Assembly: GCA_017163975.1 (NCBI GenBank)
Contig: JAFFSR010000249.1
Coordinates: 7,311,501-7,375,500, forward strand
Reading direction: 5' to 3'
DNA length: 64,000 bases
Source of the DNA: Anastatus disparis
Lineage: Eukaryota > Arthropoda > Insecta > Hymenoptera > Eupelmidae
A program made the translations under genes and the position numbers. The notes under the pieces are model-generated. The model was not told the DNA's origin, did not search any database, and saw nothing but the letters and a program-made list of their open reading frames with translations. Numbering within the stretch: position 1 is the first letter of the stretch; the number at the start of each line of letters is the position of its first letter. Below are positions 42,939-54,483 of the stretch, piece by piece.

Positions 42939-43205
42939 AGTTCAGTTACACTCAGGTGCAAGTTGCGCCAATTAGCTGATCGACGCGTAACATAAGTACG
43001 ACGCAACCTCGGTTGTGACTCAAAAATACGTAACTTCGGTTGCGATCCAAAAATTCGTAACTTCGGTTGCAACTCAAAAATACGTAGCTTCGGTTGTGAT
43101 CCAAAATTTTGTAACTTCGGTTGCAACCCAAGTTGCGCAACCATCAGTTACACTAAAGTAGAAGTTGTACTAACTAGCTGATTGGCGTGTAACACAAATA
43201 CGGCG
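42939..43205 (+). repeat. 27-bp tandem array between two 65-bp repeats
   Basis: Five 27-bp units from 43000 to 43134 (TACGTAACTTCGGTTGCGAT plus CCAAAAA) are flanked by related segments at 42939-43005 and 43141-43205 (GTTACACT...AACTAGCTGATYGRCGYGTAAC...ACGRCGCAAC). The motif GTAAC and its complement GTTAC are frequent to about 43330. Confidence 0.85.
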
Positions 43206-43951
43206 CAACTTAAGTTGCACTTCTAGGGTAACGTAACGATTGTTACGAGTGAAGATTGGTTACTTATAACCGATAGTTACATGTGGTATATTTTTCGATG
43301 CAACAAGAGTTACATCTCTATTGAGGTGCAATAACCTATCATGTGTTACATTCAGTCTTTTAGTATGAAGATAAATCAATTTGCGGGAAACATAAATTCT
43401 AACCGATATAAAAATTAATTTAAAATTTTACAATAAGTAAAGATTGAAGAAAATCATTAAAAGAGTTATACTAGTGCGTATTCTAACGAATTACTATTGG
43501 AATTTATAAGTCAGCAAGATACAAGGTAAGTCCTGGGACGGTAGACTGGTTCCCAACAAAAATAAATAATTTTTGTTAAAGAACTCGACGACCGAAGCAA
43601 GTTCGGTCTTAACAAATGTCATCCCTTGTGGGGAACCAGTAAGACTTGTCACTTGCTTATATACATTTTATGAATCATAATTTACTTTGATTAATTAAGA
43701 ATAAATAATACTTTATAAAATTAATACCTTATAAAACCTTATCTTTGCGACATATATAATTGTTATATAGTGAAGTAACAAGTTATATATAGTTATAAAA
43801 TTTTAATTTACACATATATTAATTTAAATAAAGATTGCACTACACTAAGGTAGTTAGATCCATAAGCATTTAATTTAACTAATTGATTCAATATTAAGGT
43901 AACTTAAATCTATAATACATCAAAAGAGAATAATTCTAATAATTAGACAAA

Positions 43952-45042
43952 ATGGTTACTATACAAGAAATAATGCAAATACAAGATGTTACGGCACGTA
44001 ATAACGCATTAGCAGAATTCCAAGCACGAGAACAAGCGGATAGAAGCATCTAAATTCTAGAGCATCTGAATACTTCACATGACGCACTGACCTCATTAGC
44101 TACTAGTTTCACTATTCAGGCAGCTACAGTTCATATTCCATATTTTGACGGTACGAATCCGCCATTGAAAGACTTTATACAAGATATTAAGAACGGAAGA
44201 CAATTAATTCCTCCTGCACAAGAAAGGTTACTTCTAAGACCTATAATAGCTAAGTTGAAAGGTAAAGCTCAACATTCCATATTAGGACAAACCTTTAATA
44301 CGATAAATGAATTAAAAGAACATTTGAAAAATAGATTTGCCCCAAGCAGATCATACAGTTATTATATACAAACTCTAGCTAATGCTTGTATGGGTCAAAA
44401 CGAAAACGTACGGGAATATCACGGTCGTCTAACCTATTTAGTAAACCTTGCTCAAGACGCTGTTAGAGAAGATTTAGGAGAGGTTGAAAGAAGGATTGAT
44501 CAAACTCCTCAGCTACAAGTATTATCATTGGAAGCCTTTTTAAGAGGATTACCAGACGAATGGAGAACGACTGTTATTATAGCCAACCCTCAAACATTAG
44601 ATGAAGCTCTAAAAGTCGCTAAAAACCTCGAAAAATATACAAAAACTTCTAACAACATTCGCCCCCAAATCAGAATGATACAATAAGTGAACGAAACGAA
44701 GAAAGGTATTAGATTTTCAAACAAAAATGGTCCGGAAATATTTAACAGGAATATACCTTATTATTATAATCATAATGACGTTGAATTTCCACACACCACA
44801 ATAGAGGGAGGCCGCATCATTGCTCCTCCACAACTAAGTTATAGGCCAAATTTACAACAAAATAAGACAGAATCTCATCCACCCGTGAGTATCCTGAAGA
44901 ATCCTCGACCGCAAACACCTACAGATACTATCTCTCCTGGTTCTGTAATACCATTTAACTTCTATAATTATAGCCCTCAACAATTTCCTATGTATCCTTC
45001 TCCTTTCTATCCACCTATTAGTCGAGGCGAAATTGGCGGGTG
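43952..45042 (+). pseudogene. Gypsy gag, N-terminal part
   Basis: The frame opens at ATG 43952 (VTIQEIMQIQD) and runs to the foldback insertion, with TAA near 44051 and TAA at 44684. The part AATVHIPYFDGTNPPLKDFI then LKGKAQHSILG, LKEHLKNRFAPSRS and FLRGLPDEWRTTV is a capsid-like gag domain (Retrotrans_gag type): a helical bundle that assembles the particle around the RNA. A Pro/Asn/Tyr-rich tail follows (YPSPFYPPIS). No cysteine knuckle is seen in this part. Confidence 0.82.
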
Positions 45043-46529
45043 AGCAAAAAAAATTTTCGAAGGGAAAATTTTTACGGGATGACCTTCGTAAAGGGTCCTA
45101 GAATGAGGATCTGCAGTTTACCTGGCGAAAAAGTGGTTCCAATTTGTTTAAATCGATTTTATTTAAACAAATTCAGAAAGTTGTTGATTTTGATTCGAAC
45201 AAAGTTTTTTTAGATTAATTGAGTGATTCTAAACAAAAAAGTATTTCTATGGTTTTTTTCTAAAGTTGACGATTTTCGAGTTATTAACAAACAAAGATGT
45301 TAAAAATCACTAAAATGCCCATTTTCGAAGCTCTGAAACGATACTAAAATTTGAATTTTTTTAGGTTGGCAAAGTTTTAAAGTAAAATTTAGATACTCTT
45401 TAATAGAATCCCGAAGAGTAATTTCAAATCACTTCATTTTTAAGTGTTATTTTTCAATTGTTAATTAAGCGCGTACACCCAGTATCTCCGAGTCCAAGCG
45501 CATACAGTTGAGTATGTCGTCTGCTAAAGTTCATGTCTTAACTCGCGCAGAGCACATCGCTGATTTTTAAGTTGTTCTACGTTTCGGAAGATAATTTATA
45601 AGGAACTTATGGTTCAAAATATACTTTAGTTAAAAATTTGTTAGTTGATTGTATTTTTATAATTCACCACATATAATATACGCATTAAAAAATATATGAA
45701 TATTTAATCAAGAGAATATTAGAATTTGGCGAATATATTTGTTTTACTCAAACTTTTATTCATAAATATTTTTAAAATTAACAATATTTTTACACAGATC
45801 TAAATCACAACCACATAACGGTACACAATTTACATTATTTTTTTTACATGAACATGCTTTGGTATTACACTTTTTTTGGCATTTACATTGCTTTACTAGC
45901 TCCTTAGGATATGAAGCCTACTAAAGTATATTTTGAACCATAAGTTCCTTATAAATTATCTTCTAAAACGTAGAACAACTTTAAAATCAGCGATGCGCTC
46001 TGCGCGAGTTAAGACATGAACTTTAACAGACGACATACTCAGCTGTATGCGCTTGGACTCGGAGATACTGGGTATACGCGCTTAATAAACAATTGAAAAA
46101 TAACACTTAAAAATGAAGTGATTTGAAATTACTCTTCGGGATTTTATTAAAGAGTATCTAAATTTTACTTTAAAACTTTGCCAACCTAAAAAAATTCAAA
46201 TTTTAGTATCGTTTCAGAGCTTCGAATATGGGCATTTTAGTGATTTTTAACATCTTTATTTGTTAATAGCTCGAAAATCGTCAACTTTAGAAAAAAACCA
46301 TAAAAATACTTTTTTGTTTAGAATCACTCATTTAATCTAAAAAAACTTTGTTTTAATCAAAATCAACAACTTTCTGAATTTGTTTAAATAAAATCGATTT
46401 AAACAAATTGGAACCACTTTTTCGCCAGGTAAACTGCAGATCCTTATTCTAGGACCCTTTACAAAGGTCATCCCGTAAAAATTTTCCCTTCGAAAATTAT
46501 TATTGCTCACCCGCCAATTTAACCTCGAC
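45021..46529. mobile_element. Foldback/TIR element inside gag, 1.5 kb
   Basis: Arms of about 610 bp, 45021-45635 and 45921-46529, are near-perfect inverted copies; ends are GTCGAGGCGAAATTGGCGGG and its complement with CG changed to AA. Shared blocks include GTTTACCTGGCGAAAAAGTG and GTATCTCCGAGTCCAAGCG. The 285-bp centre holds the cysteine-rich coding remnant. Gag sequence is recognisable on both sides (PISRG before, MYPNYY after). The target duplication is not obvious. Confidence 0.85.
45756..45908 (-). pseudogene. CXC (tesmin/TSO1-like) domain remnant in foldback element
   Basis: A minus-strand frame of 50 residues plus stop encodes CKCQKKCNTKACSCKK, then NCVPLCGCDLDLC. The spacing C-x-C-x3-C-x4-C-x-C-x6-C-x3-C-x-C is close to the zinc-binding CXC domain. 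CXC domains form the C-terminus of several transposon-encoded proteins and bind DNA in the tesmin family. A TAG precedes the preserved part. The remnant suggests that the foldback element derives from an autonomous element whose last exon survives between the arms. Confidence 0.6.
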
Positions 46530-46904
46530 TATATGTATCCTAACTATTATAACCCTCATGCCTATCATCTAATGAACCCTGGATTAATTCCGGAACAAAC
46601 GTTTAATGCCAAGCAATTCTAATCACCAAACTCTCAAAATTTTCATACATCTCAACCAAGACCTTATTACCCACCACGTAATGGTGACTCACGTGATAAG
46701 ACGAATAACGGATCTAGACCGACTTCGCCTTTTAGATCCAATGCTAACACAAATAACGCTTCTTTAAACTACCAGGGTGTTCGCCGAATGGGCGTACCGG
46801 TGAACAAGACCCAATTTACTCGTTCTGCTCAAATCAATATAATAAGAGCGGAAGAATCCAACAATGTGCAAGGAGCAGAGGAAAGTGTCCCACAGTACGA
46901 TTAA
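46530..46904 (+). pseudogene. Gypsy gag, C-terminal part
   Basis: Resumes after the foldback insertion: MYPNYYNPHAYHLMNPG, TAA at 46620, then SQPRPYYPPRNGD, RRMGVPVNKTQF and ends ESVPQYD and TAA at 46902. Polar and Pro/Asn-rich, as gag tails often are. Its end overlaps the start of the protease frame, which lies in the -1 frame, so a -1 ribosomal frameshift may once have joined gag and pol. Confidence 0.65.
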
Positions 46905-47797
46905 ATGCCACTACTCTAAAGAATGAAGGTGTTTTCATACTAGACACATCCGCCGATATCAACGCGGCAAAACGAAATGCTCTTACGGGTGATACACTGA
47001 TTAACATAGATGAAGCAATAACAGTAACTGGAATATCATCATTACCCCTAGATACTGTAGGAACTGTGAATAGGGAAATTTTAGGTTCAACACACGTGTT
47101 TCATGTTTTACCGTCAACTTCACCACTTGACCACGAAGCAATTTTAGGGTCCTCATATTTTGAATACGAGGCAGCTAAGGTTGATAATAAGTTAAAAGCC
47201 CTGGTCATAAAAAGTAGACCAATTGATCCTATACCATTTTTGGATAGAAAAATCACACTTTATGATCAAGAGTGCGGATTAAATTTTAATGACGAAAAAA
47301 AGAATACAAGAACTGCAAGCAAAAAACTTCAGCCATCATCAGCTGAAAATAAGAAAAATCTGAAACCCAAAAGTAAGTCTGAAGAAGTGAACGCCCTTCA
47401 GGAACTACCGTTTCAATTTTCTGAAGATGAAGTGCCCAATAAACCCATCAAGAAAATTAATCACCAAGGTAAAAAGATAGGCTGCAACATCATCCATCGA
47501 TTACCACCACGTAGCAAGGTAGCACTTGAAATACCTACTACCAAACAATCAATTAATGGTGAAGCCTATTTACCTAGAGTTAATACGGCTCCTGGGGTAT
47601 TCCTAGGAGAAGCCGCTGTAAATAACAAATCAAGAACGTGTTATGTCATGGCTATCAACACTTGAAAGGATGAAGTCGAGATTGAAATACCACCTCAAGA
47701 CTTAGTACCTTTTGAATTCGATGGATCTAAGGAAATATTCGATGATGAAGAACAAGAATTTGACGTTGACCTCAAACAAGATCGAATAGAATATATC
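46862..47797 (+). pseudogene. Gypsy pol: aspartic protease region
   Basis: A frame open from about 46862 reads CPTVRLNATT, VFILDTSADINAAK, then VTGISSLPLDTVGTV and HEAILGSSYFE. The LDTSADIN segment is the catalytic Asp region of retropepsins (usually D-S/T-G-A), here with Ser for Gly; ILGSSYF fits the later I-(L/I)-G-x-D/x-(F/L) strand. A Lys/Pro-rich linker follows, then TGA at 47663-47665 and an in-frame continuation into RT. Retropepsins process the gag-pol polyprotein. Confidence 0.72.
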
Positions 47798-48495
47798 ATG
47801 AACAAAATGACACGTGACCATCATTCAGAAGAAGAACTAAACCAAATGAGAGAAATTATTGAGACATTTCCCCATTTGTTTTATCTAGCAGGAGACATGC
47901 CGTCTCGCACGACTTATATACGACACCGAATAAACATAAAGGACGAAATACCAGTCTATACCAAACCCTATCGTTATCCACCAGCCTTACACGAGGAAGT
48001 ATGTAAGCAAGTAAATAAACTTTTACAAGACGGCTCAATACGAAATTCAAATTCTCCATATAACTCATCATTATGGATAGTCCCTAAGAAACCAAACTCT
48101 CAAGGGAACAAACGTTATAGACTAGTAATTGATTATCAAAAATTAGACGAGAAGACCATTCCAGATGCATATCCATTCCCTAATATTAACGAAATATTAG
48201 AACAATTGGACGGAGCAAAATACTTCTCAGTTTTCGATCTGGCTAACGGTTTTACCAGGTCGAAGTTTGTCCGGAGGACCGAAAGAACACGGCTTTTACT
48301 ACTCCCTACGGCCATTATGAATTCACAGTTATGCCATTCGGCCTTTCTAACGTACCTCCGACCTTCTAAAGGCTTCTAGATCAAGTGATGCTGGGAATGC
48401 AAGGCACGGAAATTTTTGTTTACCTAGATGACATAATAGTTTATGCTAAAGACCTAAATGAACACAAACAAAAGATACTAAAGGTTTTCAATTGA
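47798..48495 (+). pseudogene. Gypsy pol: reverse transcriptase
   Basis: Runs IRHRINIKDEIPVYTKPYRY, LLQDGSIRNSNSPYNSSLW, RLVIDYQKLDEKTIPDAYPF and YFSVFDLANGF (first catalytic Asp). A one-base loss near 48258 shifts the frame; in the new frame VEVCPEDRKNTAFTTPYGHY, FTVMPFGLSN and VYLDDIIVYA follow, with the YLDD pair at 48421-48432. Two stops, near 48377 and 48494, break the last part. This domain copies the element RNA into DNA within cytoplasmic particles. Confidence 0.92.
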
Positions 48496-50001
48496 TTGTC
48501 AGATGCAGGATTAAGACTACAAATCGATAAATGCGAATCCCTAAAACCAGAAGTGGCTTATTTAGGTCATAAGATAGGCAGTTGTGGAATAAAACCAGAT
48601 CCAGGGAAAATAAACGCAGTTAAGAATTTTCCCAAACCCAAATCTATCACCAATGTTCGACAATTCTTGGGCTTAGCAGGATATTACAGAAGATTTATTA
48701 AAGACTTTGCATTTAAGTCAAAAGCACTAAATACGTTGCTAAAGAAAGAAAATGAATTCGAATGGACAGAGGAGCAACAGAAAAGTTTTGACACACTTAA
48801 ACGAGCTTTATGTAAAGCTCCTATCTTAATAAACGCAGATTTTAACGAACCGTTTATCTTAACAGTAGACGCCTCAGATTATGCATTAGGCGCTGTCCTT
48901 AAACAGGACAGCCCAGGAAAAGACCGCCCTGTGGCCTATATGTCACGATCTCTTAATAAAAGTGAAAAAAATTATTCTACCACCGAGAAAGAATGTCTTG
49001 CAATAATATCTGCAATATTGTATTTTAAACACTACCTTTACGGTCGACATTTCACTGTATATGGCGACCACGAACCTCTGACTTGGATAGAAAGCATAAA
49101 GGACCCTATGAGTAGGCTTAATCGCTGGAGAGCCAGACTGAGAGGTTATGAATATACATTTTTATATAAGCCAGGCCGTCCAAACACCAATGCTGACGCA
49201 CTTTCTAGAAATCCGGTGGATGTTAGAATGAACGATGATTCATCAGATTATGAATCCATAACTGATAAAGAATCAATCCCGGTAGGAGAACCTCAACCGA
49301 CTAAAGCATCACTGGCCAGACAGGCAGCAACAATCACCAAGATAAATACTTCAGATCAAGGAAACCCAAAACCTACCCGAGGACGTAAGAAAGGAGGTAA
49401 AAATGCACCATTGTTACCACCTCTTGGATACACTAGTAATCAGGCCAATTTAGACGGAAGCACTATAGCAAAAAGGGTTCGCTTTAGAAAACAGAACGAA
49501 CCTATCTTTAATGCCCCAACGTCTGCCTCAATAGATGCAGAGAAATCTAGCACTACTCCTAGCCTTAGACAGGAGAGTGAGAATACAGAACTTAAATCTC
49601 GAGTCATATCAGAGGAAGAAATAATACCTATACCTTTGAAGGATCGATCAATTATGTCTTCTCTTTTAACCAAAGAGGCTGAACCTTCTGATACTGAAAC
49701 AGAATCAGAAATGGATCAAGGAAGTAAAACCTCGGAATTACCGTTACAAAAAGATAACGTGGATGAGCATAGACCGGCCGAACCCACGGCCTCAAACTAT
49801 CTCCCTACGAAAACAGTAATCTGTCAAAAACGTCAATCTATAGATTCATTTTCCTCATCAGAAGATGAAATGTCTAACCCTCGCTTTAAATCTACTATGA
49901 GGAAATCATTAGCAATCGAAAAAGAACAGGAAAGTTATAAAGATATAACCAAAGAACTAGAAGCAACCAAATTTACACCAGAAGAAACTAAACTAAACTA
50001 G
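48496..50001 (+). pseudogene. Gypsy pol: RT thumb, RNase H and long linker
   Basis: A clean 501-codon stretch. It starts with the end of RT (LRLQIDKCESLKPEVAYLGH, FLGLAGYYRRFI) and holds RNase H: TVDASDYALGAVL, TTEKECLAII, HFTVYGDHEPLTWI and GRPNTNADALSRN (about residues 125-240). From about 49217 it becomes a Ser/Glu/Lys-rich, low-complexity linker (RGRKKGGKNAP, QESENTELKSR, SFSSSEDEMSN). In most Gypsy elements RNase H is followed within 100-150 residues by integrase; here the zinc-binding part of integrase starts about 590 codons later. Confidence 0.88.
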
Positions 50002-50984
50002 AAGAATTTGACGGTGGATCTTATTTCTCCATGAATACTTACCTTCGTAATTTCCTGAAACAAAAGAAATAAAATCTTTACCTAATTCACCGAGTAATAA
50101 AAATGAAAAGGAGGAGAAAGAGATAGATACAGCAGCCTGGGTGAAGGACCAAATAAGGGAAAATACAACTCCTTTCCCAGCGTATAAGGAACCCGTAGCT
50201 CTGACACATAAGTCACCGATCCTAGGTCCAATAGGATGCTCCACCCCGTTCACTTCACGACTCCACCAGCCGTGAGAACTGTGTCATCTATCAACTATAA
50301 ACCAAAGCGACGACGGCGAAAGAAATGAAAGTAACAAAAATGTCAATCAACAAATAACTCTTGCAAGAAAATCTGAACCTCTTCCCAAACGTCTCGATAC
50401 CAATACTTAACCTACCTAGATATGCAAAAATTCCAAGATGAATACACCTTTAAAACCACAATCTAAGGAAATCAAAGTACGTTCAACACCTTTTAACAAC
50501 GCATTTTAAGGCCTTGTCAGATTGGAATAAATTATCTACAATACATGAGCCTAATCAAGAGGAATCAGGATTAGAAACTGATATGATAACTCCAGAAGTT
50601 TCTGTATCTACAGAACCTGTATCAAAACAACCCACGAGTAACAATCTTGACACCCAAGAAGAGAATTACTCAATTGAAATATCAGAATCATTGACTGACA
50701 AAGAAAGAAACGATATTCATGGACCAGAAATCTACAACGAAGAAGAATCTAGCGAAATATTACAACCATATTTCAACAATAACAGAAAAATAAGAGTCCT
50801 ACCACTAGAGAATGCCTAACATTTACGAAAGAAAACCTAGTTCATTTTCGAAATCACTGATAAACTTCCGCAGAACAAACTTCTCTTACTTCTAATAAAA
50901 TACCTGCAACATTTAGATATTACAATGAAAGTATGTATGGGCATTTGTAAAGTGCCACCACCAGAAGCAAAAGAAGATATCTCA
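50002..50984 (+). pseudogene. Extended pol linker, broken
   Basis: Polar, Ser/Glu/Thr-rich sequence continues in shifting frames; the clearest piece is 50514-50819 (EDT-rich: ETDMITPEVSVSTEPV, SIEISESLTDKERND). No domain is recognised. Composition matches the C-terminal part of the preceding frame, so it is probably one long linker. Confidence 0.5.
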
Positions 50985-51997
50985 ATTAAAAGTCATACCA
51001 GTTAATTTGGCGGTCATAGAGGCATGGGAAAAACTTATCAAAGAATAAGAGAACGTTATTATTGGAAAGGAATGAAAAAAGAAATATAAGATTTTGTGAG
51101 CAAATGTGACATTTGTCAAGAACAAAAGCTAACTCGAATCCGAACTAGAGAGCCAATGATCATAACAGATACACCCTCTGAACCTTTTTATAAGATAGCC
51201 ATAGACACAGTAGGACCATTACCTATTACTACTTCGGTAAAAAACACATATTAACCATCCAATGCGTCTTTACAAAATATTGCATAGCCGTCCCTATACC
51301 GAATCTGACAGCTATAACTATAGCTGATACCTTGGCTAGACACTTCATCCCCCAATTCGGCATACCAAGAATAATATTGTGGGATAATCATAGAAGTTTT
51401 AAGAGCCAATTACTACAAGAATTGTCAAAAATTTTTAAGATCGAACTTAAAAATACCACAAATTTCCATCCTGCTTCCAATGGCTCTTTAGAACGTAGTC
51501 ATGCTATGCTTGCTGATTATCTACGTACACGAGGATCTAGCAAACAAAATTGGGATAAAATAATCCCTTTTGCCATGTTCGAATACAACACCTCAGTCCA
51601 CTTATCCATCGGTTGCACTCTATTTGAGCTGATATTTGGAAGAATCGCATGAACTCCAAATGTGACACTCGATGAATTCAACATAGAAGCCTACAATGAT
51701 TATTTATGTGAACTTATTAGATGTTTAAGAGACCTACGAGAAACGGCTAGAGATGATCTCATACAGTCAAAATATAAAACTAAATAACAGTACGACAAAA
51801 AGGCACGACCCCAAAACCTAAAAGTAGGAATGGAAGTGTTTGTTCTAAGAGAACCTCGAAAAGGGAAATTAGATAGATTTTATAACGGAAGATTCATAGT
51901 GAGAGAAATCTATAAATCTAATAACGTACTCATCGAATCCACTTATGGAAAACGATTAATCAAACACATGGACAAAGTCAAAAAGGCTTACGGATAA
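50985..51997 (+). pseudogene. Gypsy pol: integrase
   Basis: The zinc-binding N-domain is visible as GGHRGMGKTYQRIRERYYW, a stop, FVSKCDICQEQK. The core has FYKIAIDTVGPLPI (first Asp), a frameshift near 51237, HFIPQFGIPRIILWDNHRSF (second Asp; the usual (T/S)D-x-G is LWDN) and NGSLERSHAML (Glu). The C-terminal region has YDKKARPQNLKVGMEVFVLR, GRFIVREIY and HMDKVKKAYG before the stop at 51995. TGA at 51650 and TAA near 51785 are in frame. Integrase inserts the cDNA into chromosomes. Confidence 0.9.
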
Positions 51998-52108
51998 TTA
52001 AAAAAAAAAAAAATGTAAAATTATATTAATTACTTTTGAAACTTTTATATGTTGCAGGAAATAAAACAAAAGTCAAGATAACGAATAAAATGGCTATAAA
52101 CTACTTAA

Positions 52109-52497
52109 GAGGACGCTGGATCTCTCTATCCTTTTCTAATTAAAAAATTTAAATTTTTGGGAAAACTAGTTATTATTGATAGAAATTAAGGGTTGTCCGC
52201 AACTTCTATAGTGAAAAACAATATTTTGTCTGATGAGAGCAAATTAATTTTATTGCTTTTTTTTAAGTAAAGTTTGACATACTTAAATAACGTATTCTCT
52301 AGCTTAATTTAGGATTTTGTAAGTATGTCAAACTTTACTTGAAAAAAAAGCAACAAAATTAATTTGCTCTCATCAGACAAAATATTGTTTTTCACTATAG
52401 AAGTTGCGGACAACCCTTAATTTCTATCAATAATAACTAGTTTTCCCAAAAATTTACATTTTTCAATTAGAAAAGGATAGAGAGATACATCGTCCCC
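52109..52497. mobile_element. TTAA MITE (family 1)
   Basis: Left end GAGGACGCTGGATCTCTC and right end the near complement GAGAGATACATCGTCCCC. The arms are complementary for about 185 bp up to the centre near 52300. TTAA flanks both sides (52105-52108 and 52498-52501). There is no coding frame. The right TTAA is shared with the next MITE. Confidence 0.88.
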
Positions 52498-52501
52498 TTA
52501 A

Positions 52502-52876
52502 GGAGATGTAAAGTGGATACTACACCTGTACTCATAAATATTTACTATCTTTTTATTTTATTGCAAGATTTTAAGAAAATAAATGCTTTAGTTTGTAGTA
52601 TGTACCATGAAGATTATTCAGTTAAATTTTTGAATAAATTCATTCATTAGTTTCTCAGAATTTTAGATTTCTTGTACAAAATCTAAAAATTTTAATATGT
52701 AATATTGGAACGCAAAATTCTGAAAAACTAATGAATGAATTTATTTGAAAATTTAACTGAATAATCTTCATGATAAATACTACAAACTAAAGCATTTCTT
52801 TTTCTCAAGTTTTGCAATATGATGAACAGATAGGCTAAACTCATGAGTACAGGTGCAGTGTCCGTTTTACATCCCC
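52502..52876. mobile_element. TTAA MITE (family 2)
   Basis: Left end GGAGATGTAAAGTGGATAC, right end the complement-like GTCCGTTTTACATCCCC. The palindromic arms meet near 52690. TTAA flanks at 52498-52501 and 52877-52880. It is the same family as 10214-10511. Confidence 0.88.
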
Positions 52877-52880
52877 TTAA

Positions 52881-54483
52881 TCAACATCCTGAGTATTTGT
52901 TTGGGTTGATAAATTGTTTGTTTACAATAAATGAATTATTTGGTTTTATTAATAAAATATTTGTTCTAATATATAAAAAAAAGAGAAAAATTAACGACGC
53001 CACCAAACGGTTACATTATTAAACCATCAAACTCATTAGAATTTGTCAATATAAATAAATGATTTATTTAGATTAAAATTTTTTTTTATCGAAACCGCCA
53101 ATATGAAAAACCAGATGATATAATTATTCAATCTAAATTATTAGCTAAATAGTTAATCACAATCTTCTAGATATTTATTAACATTTATTAACAAATTAAT
53201 TTTTTAAATAAATGATTTTGTTGACATAACAAAATTATTATTTCGATTAAATAAAAGTTATTTAAATTTTTAAAAAAATAAGAATTTGAGTAAATAATCT
53301 TATTTTAATCAAATAATTTCTTTGATTCAATGAACATTTACTTAATTTAAATAAATTTTTTTAGTGTAATTTCCTTAATTTAACAAAATTTCCTGTTTTA
53401 ATCAATAGTCGATTTATTTGAATAAAATAATTGATTCGATAATTGTTTTACAGTCACTATCAAATCGATTTTGTTAAATTAAATAATTATTTAATAGGTT
53501 TAATAGAATCATTTTATTAAATTTATAAAATTTAAAATGATTTGATTGAATAAATCATTTGCTCAAAATATAAGATTTTTTTTTTAATGGATAAAAATTT
53601 TTTTTTTTTCATTTTTAATAATTTTTTTTTTTTGGTCCTAACAATTTTATTATTCATAATTAATTTAATCGGCTTAAATAATGACTTTTTGATTCGAATA
53701 AATGGGTTTTTCAATTTGACTAAATATTTATTAGCAAATAAATTACCATTTTCAAAAAAAAAAGAGAATTTTAAGTTAATTGCTTTAAATGGATGATTTT
53801 GTTGACATGACCAATTTGTTGTTTTAATTTAATAAATAGAAATCAAATAAGTGTGTTTGTTTGAGTCAGGAAAATTTTTTTTCCAGTATATATTATACCT
53901 ATATATATATTATTTTATGTAATATAATTGTTACAAATTTAGCAGCAATTGGGTTGCTACCCGAATTAGAGTATTTGACATTATCAAAAATTCTTTCTAA
54001 TTTTTGTTGTTTGACTGAAATTTCGTTAAATTAGTAACCTTTACTATAAAACCTATAACAATAAATTGATTTCAATGTTCTTTAAACATTATCGAAATGT
54101 GCACATGGCGTAACTTAGTGCTCGCACATATAACAATACACACAGCCAGTGACACTGGTTAGATACGGCAGTCAGCTATATGTGACAATGCTAAGGTGTG
54201 CGAACAACGTAACTTGGCACGAGCGCGTGTAACACAGCGTAGAACAGTAACAGTTATATACAGTGACGGCATTTAATTGCAACACAGCTATACGCGCAGC
54301 GAACTCAGTTCAATAGCGTTATTTAAATCAAAATTTCTGATACAAGTAAACCAAATTATAAAACACCTTATTTAATTTAAAGAACGAATAATTGAGGTAT
54401 AAATTAAATTTAAAGTAAATTAATCAATTTATTTAATTGGGAGGATGATATGTATATTTATATATACATATATATATATATAT
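52881..54483. other. AT-rich low-complexity region
   Basis: Runs of T, A and TTTAAAT-like words. A pair of direct repeats containing GATTTTGTTGACAT lies at 53200-53270 and 53780-53850. The GC-richer stretch 54100-54310 holds two related pieces (GCGTAACTTAGTGCTCG and ACGTAACTTGGCACGAGCG). No gene is supported. Confidence 0.45.

Larger units (their letters stand above)
43540..52010 (+). mobile_element. Gypsy-type LTR retrotransposon, decayed
   Basis: Gag, protease, reverse transcriptase, RNase H and integrase follow in Gypsy order on the plus strand. A TGGTTCCCAACA segment at about 43549 could be the primer-binding site. I found no pair of LTRs, so ends are approximate. Gag is split by a 1.5-kb foldback element. 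Multiple stops and frameshifts are present. The region from RNase H to integrase is unusually long. No envelope frame follows integrase. Confidence 0.85.

Noticed and set aside
43000..43134. 27-bp array considered as a CRISPR array
   Set aside because: Units are directly adjacent without spacers, and the setting is eukaryotic.
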